Assembly (NCBI RefSeq): GCF_000350225.1
Contig: NW_005179019.1
Coordinates: 1-64,000, forward strand
Direction: 5' to 3'
Length of the DNA: 64,000 bases
Source of the DNA: Chondrus crispus
Lineage: Eukaryota; Rhodophyta; Florideophyceae; Gigartinales; Gigartinaceae
A program made the position numbers and the translations under genes. The notes beneath the pieces are model-generated. The model ran no database searches, was not told where the DNA came from, and saw nothing but the letters and a program-made list of their open reading frames with translations. Shown here piece after piece: positions 20,775 through 30,458 of this stretch; the first letter of the stretch is position 1; the number at the start of each line of letters is the position of its first letter.

Positions 20775-21460
20775 GTGTCTATCCGCTATCATACCATAAA
20801 CAATTATGTTAGAACCGAATAGAAGGCCCTCAACGCAATGTTTCTATGTTCTGGTGTATATTGAGCTTAAAGAAAAATGCTTGCTGTTGTCTGCTGACAT
20901 CAGTAGACTTTTTCTTTTGAACACCTTATATGCATCAACGACTTGGCTTTCACTAGTGTCGATAGACACTAGTGAAAGCCAAGTCGTTGATCATTTGACC
21001 TCATATAAGTGACCGCATATGAGGTCAAACGGCCTCAATTGAGGTCACTTGTCGGCTAGACACTAGTGTCTATCGAACCGTTAGTCCTCACATGAGGACA
21101 CAACTTATTTTATTTTTCTAGACAACCCGACGCGGGATTTCACTTCTGTTTTTTGAAACCGGAAGGCCATAACCACAGATAAAGCATTTGGTTGTCGATT
21201 CTAGCGAATACCAACTCGACGCACAAAAAGCTGTTCAAAAGGGAAGTCGGCATACAGTACGCATTTTTCTTTAAACTAATTTTATACCAGTAGCATAGAA
21301 ACAATGCGATGGGGTTTTTTATTCGGTTCTAACTTTAGAAAAAATTTAAAACAAGTAATTCCACCAAAGAAAAATAGAAACCGTAGACATCAAAGTTGAA
21401 ATGAAATAAAATTCCGAGATTTCTATGTTATGATAACGCTTACCGTAGTCGGGTAGACAC
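20775..21460. mobile_element. Foldback element FB, copy 2
   Basis: Same inverted halves as the copy at 19005-19795, for example TTAGAACCGAATAGAA near 20812 and its inverse near 21325, with the terminal TGTCTATCCG / GGTAGACACT motif. Its centre carries an extra insertion with a long palindrome (20934-20991) and several GACCTCATATGAGG-like blocks. Confidence 0.75.
20934..20991. repeat. Near-perfect hairpin, 27-bp arms
   Basis: Arms 20934-20960 and 20965-20991 are exact inverted copies around the 4-base loop GATA. The inner part of each arm is the CACTAGTGTC tip motif of the foldback family. Confidence 0.92.
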
Positions 21461-21558
21461 TCTACAGTAGTGATGATTGATCTCTGGCCCTTTTCGAAAA
21501 CACTGTCACTATTACAGCAAAAGTGCTGCTAGAGTAGGTTACTGTAATTTTTCGGGTA

Positions 21559-22173
21559 CACCCGGGGACGGTATTTAGTGTCACTGATACCTTTTCCGTG
21601 ATGGAAATATCGACCCCTAAACATATATTAATGTCAGTGATACTATTTCCGTACTTACACTATTTCAGTGAAAACGGTATTACTGTCACTGATATTGTCA
21701 AACGTAACAATGAATAGTGTAAGTTAGATCCCATTAGAGCCTACAGCATTTCTTTTCGTCCTACCAAAACCTCACATGCCTGCCTCTAATCACAAGTCCT
21801 GACGCTGGCCCCCCCTCCTCTTTCCTTATCGCAGATGCCCCTTGTTACAACTCTGCATCGCCCAACCTTTTCCTATACACCAGACCAAAGACCGACCAGT
21901 TGACCTGTTCTTGGTACAAAACGCTTTTCAGTAATGAATGCCTGCGTATCTCCACTCCCGCGCACAAATTAGTGCTCCCGAAACGAACCGAACGAATCGC
22001 ATACCACTACCATCCCTCCGGACCGGCAGTGAGATGGGTCCGGCTCAAAGGAAGGATTGTTCTATGTCTGGATTGATCCGTCGTCGTCCCGGGCTCTGAC
22101 ATGTATTAGTGTCAGTGACACTATTTACGTGGTGACACTAATTTAGCGCTGACACTAAATACCGTCCCCGGTG
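21559..22173. mobile_element. 615-bp MITE with subterminal repeats, TA target
   Basis: Inverted repeats of about 24 bp (CACCCGGGGACGGTATTTAG... and its complement, one base indel) bound the unit, with TA on both sides. The duplicated segment at about 19880 has the unoccupied site GGGGTACTGTACAG, which confirms the insertion and the TA duplication. Several subterminal copies of a motif like AGTGTCAGTGATACTATTTC lie at both ends in both orientations, as transposase-binding arrays often do. It is non-coding. Confidence 0.88.
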
Positions 22174-22585
22174 TACTGTACAGCCATGACTAACTTTAAC
22201 TTTGGACTGTGTACATATTCATGCAGTGCAGAGGCTCACCTCTCCCCAGAGCAAACATGAAGCTCATATTATCCGGCGCACGACTTAGGTGCCTTGCGAG
22301 GGCAATCTCACCTCAACCAGTCTCAATACGAGACTACAGTACCACCTTTCTTTGAATTTGGAGGTCACGAATAGACTTCAAAGAGAGTAGTGCGCCAATT
22401 GATTGAGCGAACGGCAGAACAGTACAGTTTTACGCAATCTCCGGACAGGGACGAAAATTGCTTGGTTGTAGAGCTGCTTTGAATGAAAGTTCGGGATTCA
22501 GGGAGCCTTGCTGGAACTGGGAAAAAAGTACAAAGTTTGGAGGCATGTGGTGGATCACGCATTCGAGCTAACATCCAAGGTGTGT

Positions 22586-22929
22586 ACTACACACTCTGGA
22601 TCCGCGATTTCATTAAATCATGTTTTTGCGCGCAATTGCGCGCAAAAACTGCCAGATAATGCTGCAAAATGAAAAAATCACCACTTCGGCCTTCTTCAGG
22701 CGACCCACCGATAATCGCGATCAACCATCGAAATCGAGATCCCCCATGCCTTCCTAGGGTCCCTGTAGCCCATCTCCATGCAGTGTCTCCCATTGTCTAA
22801 AGTCGTTTCTTCATGAAGAATCATCAAGTTTCTCAGTTTCTGCATGAATAAACAAGCAAAAAGCAAAAATGAAAAAACAACCCGAAATCGCGGCTCCGGA
22901 TGCCCTCGTGAAATGGGGCTTTTCTCTAC
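22586..22929. mobile_element. Small insertion with imperfect inverted ends and palindromes
   Basis: Absent from copy I (about 20305-20310). The ends resemble inverted repeats around GGATCCGCGATTTC / GAAATCGCGGCTCCGG. Inside lies a perfect 28-bp palindrome with GCGCGCAATTGCGCGC at its centre (22622-22649). At its right edge the flanking host sequence CCCTCGTGAAATGGGGC... appears inverted next to its original, making a hairpin (about 22904-22955). Confidence 0.65.
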
Positions 22930-23148
22930 CAGAGAAAAGCCCCATTTCGCGAGGGCCAGGAGCAGTCTGACTGTGAGAGGAACAGCCATGCGCCAGTGAA
23001 ACATGGATATGAGCCGGTAACGCTTTGGAGTTTATCGGAAGAGGAATTTGGAGGAGTCTCTGTCGATGTGGCGATTGTTGACGTATGAGAGGGGAAGGAT
23101 ACTAAGGATACTGGCATACAATTGGCACTTAGGTGCAATATTTAGGCA

Positions 23149-23486
23149 GGCGGCGACGGCCGCTCTGTGACCTCGGCGCCTTCCGGGTTGTCGATATATA
23201 GCATAGTCAAGAGTCGTTCTCTGCTGTGCTCACCCCTCGGTGGCCTGCCGAGGTTCCGACGTTGGCGGCCCTGCCGCCACAGCGGCGGCAGGACCTAATG
23301 GGTGTGACGATGGAGGGGCGGTCTCGGACGAAACTAATGACCACTACGTGGTCTCGGCGTAAGCCGGGATCTACAAGGGTGAGCGTGGTCTGGTAGCCCG
23401 AGTAAACTTAAATTTAGCCTTTCTCTAACTCTCTTTTGTTTGTTGCGGAACTAGATCGGCAGTCTCCATGGTCATGAGTCGGGGGT
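23149..23486. other. GC-rich spacer, no gene
   Basis: Begins where the segmental duplication ends. A GCCGCCACAGCGGCGGC inverted repeat lies near 23270. It might be part of a solo LTR, but no terminal repeat pair was found. Confidence 0.25.
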
Positions 23487-23880
23487 GGGTAGCATTGCGC
23501 TTAATTTGAAGAGAAGTCGTGCGGCGTCTGAATCGCGTGACAAGAGCGTTCGAATGCGAGACGTGGAGACGGGAGCATTAGTCGATACAGTAACACAATG
23601 TGCGCACACACCCATGGAATTTTCATCGTTGCGATGGATGGAGACGGAAGTCGTACGGCATCTGGATCGCGTAGCAATAGCGTGCGAGTATGGGACGTGG
23701 AGGCTAGGGCATAAGTCGACTGGCGCAATGAGCGATACGTCGAGAGTACTGTAAATAGCGTTGCAATGGGCGCGGACGGATGACATGTGACATCTCGGTT
23801 AAAGGATAGGGCCGAGCGAGTGTGGGATGTTCGAAGAGGGATCACAGGTGATGTTGGGTGTGAGGACGACTGGGTCGAGC
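23487..23880 (+). pseudogene. WD40-repeat relic
   Basis: Three successive blocks spaced about 130-150 bp apart read as eroded WD40 repeats: RDKSVRMRDVETGALVDT near 23540, GSRSNSVRVWDVEARA near 23690, and ERVWDVRRG near 23820. The frame is interrupted between and inside them. WD40 proteins form beta-propeller scaffolds. The degree of erosion and the lack of any flanking domain leave the original gene unknown. Confidence 0.6.
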
Positions 23881-25066
23881 TCCTTGCGGGATATCTGGTG
23901 ACTGGAGATTTGGGTGCTGATTCTCGCGAGAGACAAACGTAGGACATTTTTGAAATCCGGGGGAAAATTTTTCCTACGCGAGAGCATCGCTCTGTGGCTC
24001 TCTCCGCCCTGTCAGCGGGTAGATTAACAGGTTTGCGAATAGATCATGGAGATGGGGTGGGTAATTGATGCAGGGTTGAGTAGTCCGGTGGCTATTACGA
24101 ACCTAAATTGCAATCCCCTAATACTTGCGCTCCAGACAGAGACGCCTCTATTCCCATGCAACTTTGTGCGGTTCTGATTCTTGGGAATCTTGCTTCACAG
24201 ACGTCCCGGACTGTGACCGCCCCTGTCGTGCAAGTGATGTATCTTTCTTGTCGGGAACGCTTCTAGCGAGCACCGAAAGCAGCCTGGTGTGTGCTACTCG
24301 CCCATAGCTGTGCAATTACTTTTAATTTGAGATGTAGAGTCTTTCCGCTCTAAAAGAATTTGGGGCCCTGTCACTTGGTAAAGGCCGAACCTCTCAAATA
24401 TGTACACTGTTGCCTATCCGTGAAATACGGCAAAGTGTCTTGCAAACGTAGTTACGCTTTGCGTTTCGTTTCTCAGAAAGGACTGTGACCGTGCATATTA
24501 CCTCCGTACCACCGTACAGTACACTTTTTCGGATAGGTCTAGGCCTTGGCACCGAGCTGTCAATGCTGCCATGTAGTACACCGCAAGAAGCTCTACGACA
24601 TGGGGCCGTGGTCTCTCTTTGCGATGTAATCGTACGATGGGAGTGTATAAAACTTCATATCGTCATCTCGCAATTGCTTTGGTCCCTCGAGACACCCGCG
24701 TAACCTCGCCGAAATTAACTGATTCGATACATGCTTGCACCAAAGCCATTGCATAATCTCTTTTCACACTGTATATGAAACTATATCTAGTTTTTGTCCA
24801 CCCGAACATAAACGAACACACAGATGATGAGCGGCAGGCAATCAGAGGTTTTAGCAACTTTTTTTATTGCAGACTACAGCGACGCTCGATCTCAAAGATC
24901 AAACTCACCAGAAGCGAATACACTCTTCATAGCTATTCTCCAAGCGTCCACGCTTCAGAAAGGGGATTCTCACTTCCAATGAGACACTTCTCAACTTCAG
25001 CTTCAACCAGTGCTGACGACGGACAGATAGCCTAAGAAGAAGTTCACTACCAGAAAGGAAACCCTT
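23881..25066. other. No supported gene
   Basis: About 1.2 kb, AT-rich to the right, with short frames only and no motif or terminal repeat that I can support. It includes the 3' flank of the small secreted-peptide gene. Confidence 0.3.
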
Positions 25067-25114
25067 CTAGTGATAGTACGGCTTCTTCTTGTGGCACTTG
25101 GGGTAGTGGCCTCC

Positions 25115-25405
25115 TTAATATTTGTACTTGCAGAAGTACCCCTTGAAGTACTTGTGGTAGTGGTAGTATTTGCAACCATATGCAACTTTGCAGTACGAGT
25201 ACAAGTGGCAGTACTTCCAGGCAGTCTTATAGGACCCGTAGCATTTTTTAGGGCAGTAATACGAAGAACGTTCCGCCATATCCATGTCTTCTTCAATATC
25301 ATTCTGCTCGGTGAGATCGCCTTCCATGGGAATCTCGTCCACGGCGAAAGCGACTGCAGACAGGGCCAGAAGGGCCAAAAGGAAAAATGTTGCTGTACGA
25401 ATCAT
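25115..25405 (-). CDS. Small secreted Cys/Tyr/Lys-rich peptide precursor
   Basis: The ATG at 25405 opens 96 codons. Residues 1-21 are a clear signal peptide (hydrophobic core FFLLALLALSAVAFA, cut expected after AFA). Residues 22-47 are acidic, like a propeptide (EGDLTEQNDIEEDMDMAE). The mature part (48-96) is very basic and rich in Tyr, Lys and His, with six Cys starting YYCPKKC and ending FCKYKY. The stop TAA (25117-25115) is followed in the same frame by 15 codons of identical composition (GGHYPKCHKKKPYYH) up to TAG at 25069-25067. That adds a seventh Cys and suggests a recent premature stop or readthrough. The form is that of a defence peptide or an adhesive/matrix protein, but the family is not recognised. 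A TATA box lies 120 bp upstream. Confidence 0.72.
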   Translation of the reverse strand: MIRTATFFLLALLALSAVAFAVDEIPMEGDLTEQNDIEEDMDMAERSSYYCPKKCYGSYKTAWKYCHLYSYCKVAYGCKYYHYHKYFKGYFCKYKY

Positions 25406-25524
25406 GTTGGTAAATGCAAATGTGAGATTCGAGCTTGCTGAAAGTCTGTGTTCGGATCTTGCTTCAGTTGGAGAGGAAGCTGATGGGATGGGGTGACTGA
25501 GTCTGGTGAGGCCTGAAACTGCTA

Positions 25525-25532
25525 CTTTTATA
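25525..25532 (-). promoter_or_regulatory. TATA box of the secreted-peptide gene
   Basis: On the minus strand the sequence reads GCTATAAAAGTAG, 120 bp upstream of the ATG at 25405. A start of transcription about 30 bp downstream, near 25495-25500, would leave a leader of about 90 bases. Confidence 0.6.
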
Positions 25533-26185
25533 GCATTCTAAATCGCCAAAATCTTCAAGAGTGTTCAACAGCTTCGGGTGGCAGTCACGAGTTTGATCAA
25601 GGAGTGTCAACGCAAAACTGCCTCAAATGTTAGGCTTGCATCCTACGATAACAAAATATGACCATACACAAGGCTGCTTCAACGCTTGCTTCTTGGCATT
25701 GTTGAACTTAAGATGGCAGTTGACTAAGGGATGCATCTTTGCCAACTTTTCTTGATTGGCAGAGAAATAAAATTGTGTTGGAGAGAACTTATCTGAACGT
25801 GAGAGACGAAAATGACTCTCCGAGATGTAAGATCTTGCACAAGAGTTGTCGCGCATATGATAGAAGGATGCATGCCGTTTTTACACGCTTCACTGTATAC
25901 TTCACTATTATGGTTTACCGGTGCAGATGAGCCTTTTCGCTATCTCCCGTTACTGGTCTACAGCCAGTCTTTTCACATAGAAGTGCATGCTTTCATAAAA
26001 GCTCACGCTTTGGGATTTAAAGCTTTTCTACGTTTGTCCAGTATTGGGAGCTCCCCTCTGAACGAGACTATCCGCGATTCGACAACAAAGACAATTCATG
26101 TACCTTATTTGGGTCCCAGGGAAACAAACAAGCTCAAACAAGGATAAGACATTATAGATCAACAAAAAAGAAGAGAATCGAGGCA
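25533..26185. other. No supported gene
   Basis: Upstream region of the secreted-peptide gene. It has short frames only, with no family motif or terminal repeat. Confidence 0.3.
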
Positions 26186-26188
26186 TAA

Positions 26189-27342
26189 GGGTCGTTCCAA
26201 CTCAAAGCGTTTATGTACGGTATGGTATGAATTTTCGATGGCAGGGGCTCATTGGGCAGACATTCCCAAAACTCCCCCCATTCCTTCGCACAGCTCCATT
26301 CTACAAGTACCGCAATTGAGACTTGCAAGCCGATCCTCTGCAAGTCCCGCTCAGGTTTGTGTGTATCGAACTGGATCATCAGCCTCGAATCGGGATCTTC
26401 CTCTTTTCATAAGTACAATGCGATACACTGGAAGACTCTGGAAATCACAAATCGCAAATTGATTCATATTTTTTTGCGATTAAAGCACGCCAACACGGCG
26501 TTTTGTGTCGTATCAAACACACGATTGCTCCCAAGGCACCACCCCGTGGGAGTAGCTCCAGAACATGTACCAAATCACAAATTTGCACAGCACATCAGCG
26601 TAGCCACTCCAATTCTAGAATTAAATTTCCCTAGCGGTTTCATGCTGTACAGATCGCATCCGAGAAACTCTACCCTTCCCTGGGAGGGTAATTTGGAGTG
26701 CGAGGGTGATTTGGAGTATTGATTTACGCCAAAAAAAGCGGGAGACATTATAACTATACTCGCAACCATGTCCAATTCCCAATTCAGTGTCCAAAAATTG
26801 GCTGAGCAGTGGCGAAAACCGTACTCCAAATTACCCTGCATCGTAGAAAATCAGACCGGCTGAGAGTGGAGCCAGATCTTCGAGCTAAATTGTTTTCCGT
26901 GTTTTCAGCCACGTTTTGGTGCATGGACGTGGTTTCCGACACCATCAGGCAGCGATTGGTTACTCATAATCGCGTGAGGTCCATGTGAAGCACTTTTTTC
27001 ATTTGTATTGTTTGAAATTCACTCCAAACTACCCTCGCGGGGAAGGGTACTGCACTAAGCCGCAAACCTCCCTACATTGAGCAGCGATCTTTCCGCCTCT
27101 ATCTCAACGCTCCGTCGCTTTGCCTCCCGTAAAGTACTTGTAGTCTGCTACTGTATCAATTTGTTTTCTCCGCAGTCTCGTCGGAAATCTTCGTATCAGA
27201 AGCCACCCGATAGTATAATAATAATTGTACTGTTTTGCTATTTCCGGAGACCTCCACTATTTGGAGCAAAGTCAGAATTTTCAATGTACGGTATGATAAT
27301 CTATACCATACCATACATAAACGTTTTGAGTTGGAATGACCC
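26189..27342. mobile_element. Non-autonomous DNA element with about 40-bp inverted ends, TAA target
   Basis: The left end, GGGTCGTTCCAACTCAAAGC and on through GGTATGGTAT, returns inverted at 27304-27342 (GGTATGGTAT block first) with few mismatches. TAA flanks both sides (26186-26188 and 27343-27345). A TAA/TTA duplication fits PIF/Harbinger, but the GGGTC tip is not the usual one, so the superfamily is open. A second MITE (26671-27049) sits inside it. No transposase frame is seen. Confidence 0.75.
26671..27049. mobile_element. 379-bp MITE with pogo-like ends, nested
   Basis: The ends TACCCTTCCCTGGGAGGGTA and the inverse of TACCCTTCCCCGCGAGGGTA bound the unit, each including TA. The first ten bases are the same as in the 29-bp ends of the pogo-like element at 16436-18990, so it may be mobilised by that transposase. 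It contains several AATTTGGAGT / ACTCCAAATT motifs in both orientations. Confidence 0.75.
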
Positions 27343-27382
27343 TAAGAGAAATAGGGCGTTTAATTAAATGAGATTTTAAAAG

Positions 27383-27430
27383 CTCATTCAGGGGCACCCA
27401 TCTTTAAAAAGATGGGTGCCCCTGAATGAG
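27383..27430. repeat. Perfect hairpin, 23-bp arms
   Basis: CTCATTCAGGGGCACCCATC... and its exact inverse are separated by only AA. The GC-rich arm would form a stable cruciform. The bases are not followed by a T-run, so a terminator is not implied. Confidence 0.92.
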
Positions 27431-28104
27431 GTATTGTGTACGGCTGGAGTCGCCTCTATCATAGTCTGTAATGATTAATCTGAAAACTTGCCGGTTGCTG
27501 AATGAAAAACTGCATAGTGTTAAAGAACTAGAAAACAATCTTATTCAACCGTTCCAGTCCGCTCGGAAGCAGTGAATGCTCAACTTCGCAATGTGTTCGA
27601 CATGGGAAGTAATGGTGTGATAGGGAGCGAAAGAATTATTATCATTGGAGATCTCCGTATTATGATACTTTCTAAAGTTGTTGGTTGAGGATGTTATTTC
27701 CCGAGAAAGACACGGGATCTACCGTTCGCCGGCAACTCTTTCGAAAAAAGCAAAGAAGGCGAATCGATGCAACTCTTCAAGATATGCCTATTGCTTCCAA
27801 TTTGTGGACAGCACATGACCTCGATTACAACAGCGCAGCGAGAAGAAAATGATATGAGAAAACTTGGAATGGACTGGGTGAATGAGTCATCCTAAACGGG
27901 CTTTTGGAAGATATTTCAGCAGCGGATGGATGTAGCGCAATTGCCCCGTACAGCATCACAAACACCAGAAGAGTGTCTCATAGAGGGCAACGCCAAGAAA
28001 AATGAATCTGGTCGGTAGCATCAAGCTGGCAGGAAAGCAGTAGTGAAGCACAATTGTCGCTCCATCCACCACGGGCAACATCCGCAGAGGACCAAACCAA
28101 TTCC
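27431..28104. other. No supported gene
   Basis: Short frames only. No motif, repeat pair or splice-like structure could be supported. Confidence 0.3.
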
Positions 28105-28500
28105 TAGTGTCTACCGGACGGTTAGTCCTCATATGAGGACAAAAGTTATTTTATTTTTTCTAGACAACCCAACTCGCGATCTCACTTCCGTTTTGAAACC
28201 AGAAGGCTATCAGCACAGATAAAGCATTTGCGTGTCGATTCTAGCGAAAACAAACTTGTTGATGAACATAAAGGTGTACTAAAGAAAATGTTGGCTTACA
28301 GTACGCATTTTTCTTGATCTAATTTTATATACGTGGCATAGAAAGATGGCCTTGAGTGCTTCTAACTTGAGAAAAAGTTTAAAACTAGTTAATCTACTGT
28401 GCCGAAGAAAAATAGAAACCGTGGCCATCAAAGTTAAAAAGAATTAAAACTCGCAGATTCTATGTTAAGAGAACGCTTGAGCCAACCGATAATTCGTTCT
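28105..28500. mobile_element. Foldback element FB, right half only
   Basis: Starts with CTAGTGTCTACCGGACGG and CCTCATATGAGG (28127-28138) and continues with the diverged right half of the FB copies at 19.0 and 20.8 kb (GAAACCAGAAGGC, ACGCATTTTTCTT, AGAAAAATAGAAACCGT). The left half is absent. It is more diverged than the other two. Confidence 0.7.
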
Positions 28501-28980
28501 CTCCGGACCACGAAGAAAATTAAGAGTGCCGGTGTCCTTGCTTTGTCACCCACATCTTCCAACTGTCGTCGAGAAATTGACGACATCATGACAGTGCAAC
28601 CACTGCGGTTTGCACGCGGACGTTGTAGTATAGCTCCCTGCGATGCTGTCATTGACACCTCCTCGCCAAGCGCATATCATGCCAACCCAATTCATCTACT
28701 CGCCTATCCAGGGGTCGGGAATGTCCATAGAATATGTGCTTTCCGCCCAGAACACCAGGCTTACAAAAGCCAGCTCGAGTTTGATGTAGAAGAGAACGGC
28801 AACAATGCAAACGCAGGAAGGGAGAACAGCCGCATTCCCAGAGTCTTCCAGTGCAGCGCAGTAAAAGCCCTAAATGAAAATACCTTCGTCTCTGCTGAAT
28901 GAAGGGGAAGGGACGACTCTGTGGACTTTCGAAACGCATTAGGAAACTGATTGGCTTGTACAAGTGTACCACATCTGCGA
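28501..28980. other. No supported gene
   Basis: An open plus-strand frame (28462-28902) overlaps the foldback copy and shows no family motif. Nothing else is recognised. Confidence 0.25.
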
Positions 28981-29099
28981 CGGGCACATAATATGTGCCC
29001 GAATATGTGCCCGTCAACAATGTAGTTTCTACGCCCAGGGCATATTATGCCCTGGGCGTAGAAACTACATTGTTGCCGCTTGCGGCTTGCGCAAGCGGC
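28981..29099. repeat. Three consecutive hairpins
   Basis: GGGCACATA-A-TATGTGCCC (28981-28999) is followed by a perfect hairpin with 30-bp arms around a single T (29014-29043 and 29045-29074), then GCCGCTTGCG-gctt-GCGCAAGCGGC (about 29074-29099). All arms are exact or nearly so. Confidence 0.9.
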
Positions 29100-29148
29100 A
29101 AAACCAAGAGGCCTGTTTAAAATGTCAACCGAAGAATGCCACTTCACT

Positions 29149-29206
29149 AGTGTCTAGACGACCGGCAATTTGCCTCATATGAGGTCAGGCTTGCCCTCAT
29201 ATGAGG
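29149..29206. repeat. CTAGTGTCTA tip with two CCTCATATGAGG palindromes
   Basis: CACTAGTGTCTAG is followed by the palindrome at 29173-29184 and again at 29195-29206. The same order (tip, then palindromes) appears inverted at about 20990-21075. Confidence 0.8.
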
Positions 29207-29228
29207 CCGGTTTTTTTTTGCAAAAAAG

Positions 29229-29713
29229 TATACATTAAATCGAAATTTTATAAAATCAGTTTAGACACCATTTCTTTAACCAATATTCCCTGGGCAATAG
29301 CTTCCTGCAAAACATCGGGATAGCACTTATGAATACACAGAAATACTAAGAATCTAATATAGTTCAACAATCGGATGATATTTTAAACAAGCGTTTTGGT
29401 TTCGATGATATCAACAAAAAACCTTTTGATGTTCTTTAAAAAAGCTTCTTCTTTAGGTATTCCCAAAAAGCCTGGAAAGGACGTGCAGATCTCACCAAGC
29501 TCCACCCTTCCACAGCGCAGAAGTTAACTGCGGTGGCGAGAGTATCTTTTTCCATTTTGTTCAGCTAGCACAAGTCGAGAAAAATTAAGTTGAAAAGTGA
29601 CGTCTGTGTATTCACAACTGCAATCCCAATGCTGTGCAAGGTATTGTTGCCGAGGGCATATATGTTGAAGAAATGGTGTCCAAACTGACTTCGTAAAGTT
29701 TCGATTTAATAAC
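29229..29713. mobile_element. Probable MITE with 45-bp imperfect inverted ends
   Basis: The left end (ATTAAATCGAAATTTTATAA, then CAGTTTAGACACCATTTCTT) returns inverted at about 29668-29713 with about 80% identity. The interior is AT-rich and non-coding. No target duplication is evident. Confidence 0.6.
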
Positions 29714-30458
29714 GTAACGTTGTCCGCAAAGTAAACGCGTGTTTTTGATTGCAGAAACGAAAAGTGGCGGGTGGCAAAGTAAATTGTAAAACTGAAAATC
29801 CAACCACGAGTTTTTCACAAGCCGTACGTAGCAGGCCTTCTCGATATCTTCATCAACCTGGATGGTGGTTCAACCCATCCTCACGTGGCTTTTTGTACAG
29901 CCGCAACAAATATGGTCGGTGACTGAGTTTCTTTGTGCGCGTTATGGGCAGACGAGGAGTCCATATTAGCCATTGAAAGGGGTTGGCGTGGGTGTGTGAC
30001 GTTGTGTGAAGGGTGCGGATGGTTACAAGAATAGTAGTGGTTTTGTGTGGTTGGAGGCCGAAGTGCTACAGAGGCTGTCAAAACTCAAGTAAAACTCACA
30101 CGTAGCGTGTCCGAAACACGTTTCGGAGGTCCTGTGAGTTTTATAAAAGGCGTTGTTCGAAAATATTTCTGCGAGAAATTTTAATCTAACTCGTTGTAAA
30201 AACACGTATTTTCCCGATTTTGCCGACAACGTTATCGTACAGGGGGGCTCTTTAATGCACATATGGACAATGCATACAGTATGCCCAGTATTGCACCCCT
30301 ATAACCCGGAACACGAGCCTTACACGTGTCAGATTCTCCGGCAGATACTGCCAGAACAAGAATCCGGTGCCTCCGTTTACTCGTCGTCGCTCCGTCCTAC
30401 GTCTACTTATACAGTACAGTTCTATGCACTGTAATGCGACTCTGGACTGTGCGATCTG
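29714..30458. other. No gene; compound inverted repeat at 30091-30142
   Basis: AAAACTCACA (30091-30100) and TGTGAGTTTT (30133-30142) enclose two smaller hairpins, one of them TCCGAAAC-AC-GTTTCGGA (30110-30127). The right part may include the 3' end of the Copia fossil. Confidence 0.5.

Larger units (their letters stand above)
21461..23148. repeat. Segmental duplication, copy II (spacer with two insertions)
   Basis: Corresponds to 19796-20520. The match breaks at 21559-22173 and about 22586-22929, where extra DNA is inserted, and resumes on either side, ending TGCAATATTTAGG at 23144. Confidence 0.8.

Noticed and set aside
23149-23480. Possible solo LTR after the segmental duplication
   Set aside because: No TG...CA tips, target duplication or second copy in the window.
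25003-25302. 99-codon minus-strand frame overlapping the secreted-peptide gene
   Set aside because: Thr/Ser/Arg-rich shifted reading of the Tyr/Cys codons without a signal peptide; the 25405 start has signal peptide and TATA support.
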